Assembly: GCF_000620465.1 (NCBI RefSeq)
Contig: NZ_JIBE01000004.1
Span: forward strand, 992,001-1,056,000
Direction: 5' to 3'
Source of the DNA: Ralstonia sp. UNC404CL21Col
Lineage (GTDB): Bacteria; Pseudomonadota; Gammaproteobacteria; Burkholderiales; Burkholderiaceae
Length of the DNA: 64,000 nt
Both the position numbers and the translations under genes were made by a program. The notes under the pieces are model-generated. The model searched no databases, had not been told where the DNA came from, and worked only from the letters and a program-made list of their open reading frames with translations. This document shows, in pieces, positions 62,389 to 64,000 of this stretch; the first letter of the stretch is position 1; each line of letters begins with the position of its first letter.

Positions 62389-63389
62389 ATATCGGCATCG
62401 TCAACGATATGCCGCTGGCGGTGGAAGCCATGCGTCGGACGGTCGCGCGCAGGCCCGAGCACCGCGTGCTGTGGGTGGCGACCGACGGGGCGCAGGCGGT
62501 GGAGTTCTGCGCCGCGCAACCGCCTGACGTGGTGCTGATGGACCTGATCATGCCGCGCTTTGACGGCGTGGAAGCGACCCGCCGCATCATGGCGTCGCGC
62601 AACCCGTGCGCGATCCTGGTGGTGACCAGCAGCGTGGGCGCCAACGCGTGGCGCGTGTACGAGGCGATGGGCGCCGGGGCGCTCGATGCCGTGGATACGC
62701 CCACGCTGGGCGGCCCGGATGCCGATGCCAACCACCCGTTGCTGACCAAGATCGACCAGATTGGCCGCCTGCTGGAAAAGCCCGTTGCGCCGCGGCCGCG
62801 CATTGGTACGCCGGGGCGCGACGGCGCGGTGCCGCTGGTGGCCATCGGCGCTTCTGCCGGCGGGCCCACGGCGCTGGCGACCGTGCTGGGCAAGCTGCCG
62901 GCCGACTTTGCGGCGGGCATTGCCGTGATCCAGCACGTTGACCAGGCGTTCGCAGCGGGGATGGCCGAATGGCTGAACGGCCAGACTGCGCTGACGGTGC
63001 GCGTGGCCGCGGAAGGTGACCGGCCACGTGCGGGCGAGGTGCTGCTCGCAGCCACCAACGACCACATGCATGTGCTGCCCGGCGGCACCTTCGGCTACAC
63101 GCCGGAGCCGGCCGGCACGCCGTATCGGCCGTCGGTGGATGTGTTCTTCCACAGCGTGGTCGAGCACTGGCGGGGCAACGCCATCGGCGTGCTGCTTACG
63201 GGCATGGGCCGCGACGGCGCCATCGGCCTCAAGGCCATGCGCGCCAAGGGTTATCACACCATCGCGCAGGACGCGGCGACCAGCGCGGTGTACGGCATGC
63301 CCAAGGCGGCGGCCGCGCTCGATGCGGCGCGCGCCATCCTGCCGCTCGACCGCATCGCCGACGAACTCATCACGCTCGTGCGCGCATGA
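62385..63389 (+). CDS. wspF: Wsp CheB-type methylesterase
   Basis: 334 residues. Receiver domain (phospho-Asp in VLMDLIMPRFDG) and methylesterase domain with the catalytic Ser in IGASAGGPTAL, His in VIQHVDQAF and Asp in LLTGMGRDGAIG. It demethylates WspA and so tunes the pathway down; loss of wspF is known to raise c-di-GMP in Pseudomonas. Confidence 0.95.
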   Translation: MNIGIVNDMPLAVEAMRRTVARRPEHRVLWVATDGAQAVEFCAAQPPDVVLMDLIMPRFDGVEATRRIMASRNPCAILVVTSSVGANAWRVYEAMGAGALDAVDTPTLGGPDADANHPLLTKIDQIGRLLEKPVAPRPRIGTPGRDGAVPLVAIGASAGGPTALATVLGKLPADFAAGIAVIQHVDQAFAAGMAEWLNGQTALTVRVAAEGDRPRAGEVLLAATNDHMHVLPGGTFGYTPEPAGTPYRPSVDVFFHSVVEHWRGNAIGVLLTGMGRDGAIGLKAMRAKGYHTIAQDAATSAVYGMPKAAAALDAARAILPLDRIADELITLVRA

Positions 63390-63438
63390 AGCACGCACGG
63401 GCCATCACACATACATAACCAGAAACGGGGAGCATCAC

Positions 63439-64000
63439 ATGACCAACCACCCAACCGAGATGCCGGACGATCCGGACGGTCCGGACGAAACCAAGCCCAT
63501 CCCCGCAGCGGAAGCGGCACTGGAAGCCGCACGGGCGCTGCTGCGTACGCCGGCCGCCGCCGATGTTCCGGTGATGGTGCTGCTGGTGGACGATCAGGCC
63601 ATCGTGGCCGAGGCCATTCGTCAGGCCCTGGCCGGTGAAGACCGCATCGATTTCCACTACTGCGCGCGCTCGGACGAGGCGATGATCGCCGCCATCCAGA
63701 CCCGCCCTACCGTCATCCTGCAAGACCTGGTGATGCCCGGCACCGACGGCCTGACGCTGGTGCGCGACTACCGTGCGAATCCGGTGCTGCGCGACGTGCC
63801 CATCATCGTGCTGTCGACCAAGGAAGAGCCGGTCATCAAGAGCGCCGCGTTTGCCGCCGGTGCCAACGACTACCTCGTCAAGCTGCCGGACCGCATCGAA
63901 CTGCTGGCGCGTATCCGCTATCACTCGCGCTCGTTCGTCAACCTGCTGCAGCGCGACGAGGCCTACCGTGCGCTGCGCCAGTCGCAGCAGCAGTTGCTGG
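63439..64000 (+). CDS. wspR: Wsp response regulator (partial, receiver part of WspR)
   Basis: The first 187 codons lie in the window. After an acidic Pro/Asp-rich leader (about 1-40), a receiver domain is complete (LLVDDQ, phospho-Asp in ILQDLVMPGTDG, Lys in VKLPD), then a coiled-coil linker (RALRQSQQQLL) at the edge. The GGDEF output domain expected of WspR lies outside the window, so its activity is inferred from operon order. GGGGAG precedes the ATG. Confidence 0.88.
   Translation, partial: MTNHPTEMPDDPDGPDETKPIPAAEAALEAARALLRTPAAADVPVMVLLVDDQAIVAEAIRQALAGEDRIDFHYCARSDEAMIAAIQTRPTVILQDLVMPGTDGLTLVRDYRANPVLRDVPIIVLSTKEEPVIKSAAFAAGANDYLVKLPDRIELLARIRYHSRSFVNLLQRDEAYRALRQSQQQLL

Overview
The window looks like a segment of the secondary chromosome (chromid) of a betaproteobacterium in the Burkholderiaceae, most likely Ralstonia. 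I infer this from the high-GC codon use, the complete Wsp chemosensory operon, the malonate-decarboxylase operon with MadLM, and a plasmid-type replication region (RepA, ParA, ParB, iterons) that sits among housekeeping-type genes (prfC, galU, csp, a second-type rpoN locus). Genus and replicon are inferences from content; no search was run.

Layout. 1-12 kb: a branched-chain amino-acid binding protein, a large Cache/PAS/GGDEF sensor, a small secreted protein, a YhfC-type membrane protein, a 2-oxoglutarate-permease/DctB/DctD operon and galU. 11.7-21 kb: the replication and segregation region, with a coiled-coil protein, parB, parA, a cold-shock gene, repA, a 1.4-kb iteron-rich origin, a purine permease and a degenerate tyrosine recombinase. 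21-25.8 kb: a DUF4397 lipoprotein, a soluble hybrid histidine kinase and an AI-2E/PerM-family exporter. 25.9-38 kb: a block of envelope and stress genes around rpoN and two sigma-54 activators. It includes two glycosyltransferases, a PAP2 phosphatase, a DUF2334 deacetylase-like protein, DUF1328, two DUF883-like proteins and YihY. Seven intergenic regions of this block carry good -24/-12 elements. 38.4-40 kb: prfC. 40.6-49.5 kb: mdcABCDE-madLM-mdcGH with a divergent mdcR. 49.8-52.4 kb: a lower-GC phzF-like gene, a J-domain protein and an ArsR/SRPBCC pair. 52.5-55.5 kb: a cupredoxin and metallophosphoesterase divergent from an ECF sigma/anti-sigma pair. 55.7-64 kb: wspABCDEF and the start of wspR, which runs off the window.

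The most striking signals are three. First, a 16-bp iteron, CGTACCCGTTTCTGCG and variants, occurs 27 times. Most copies lie in the origin, but outliers reach 15 kb away and one lies inside a coding gene. Second, ParB-site palindromes flank the parAB genes. Third, a physically clustered putative sigma-54 regulon surrounds rpoN itself. All promoter and operator calls are by eye from motif and position.
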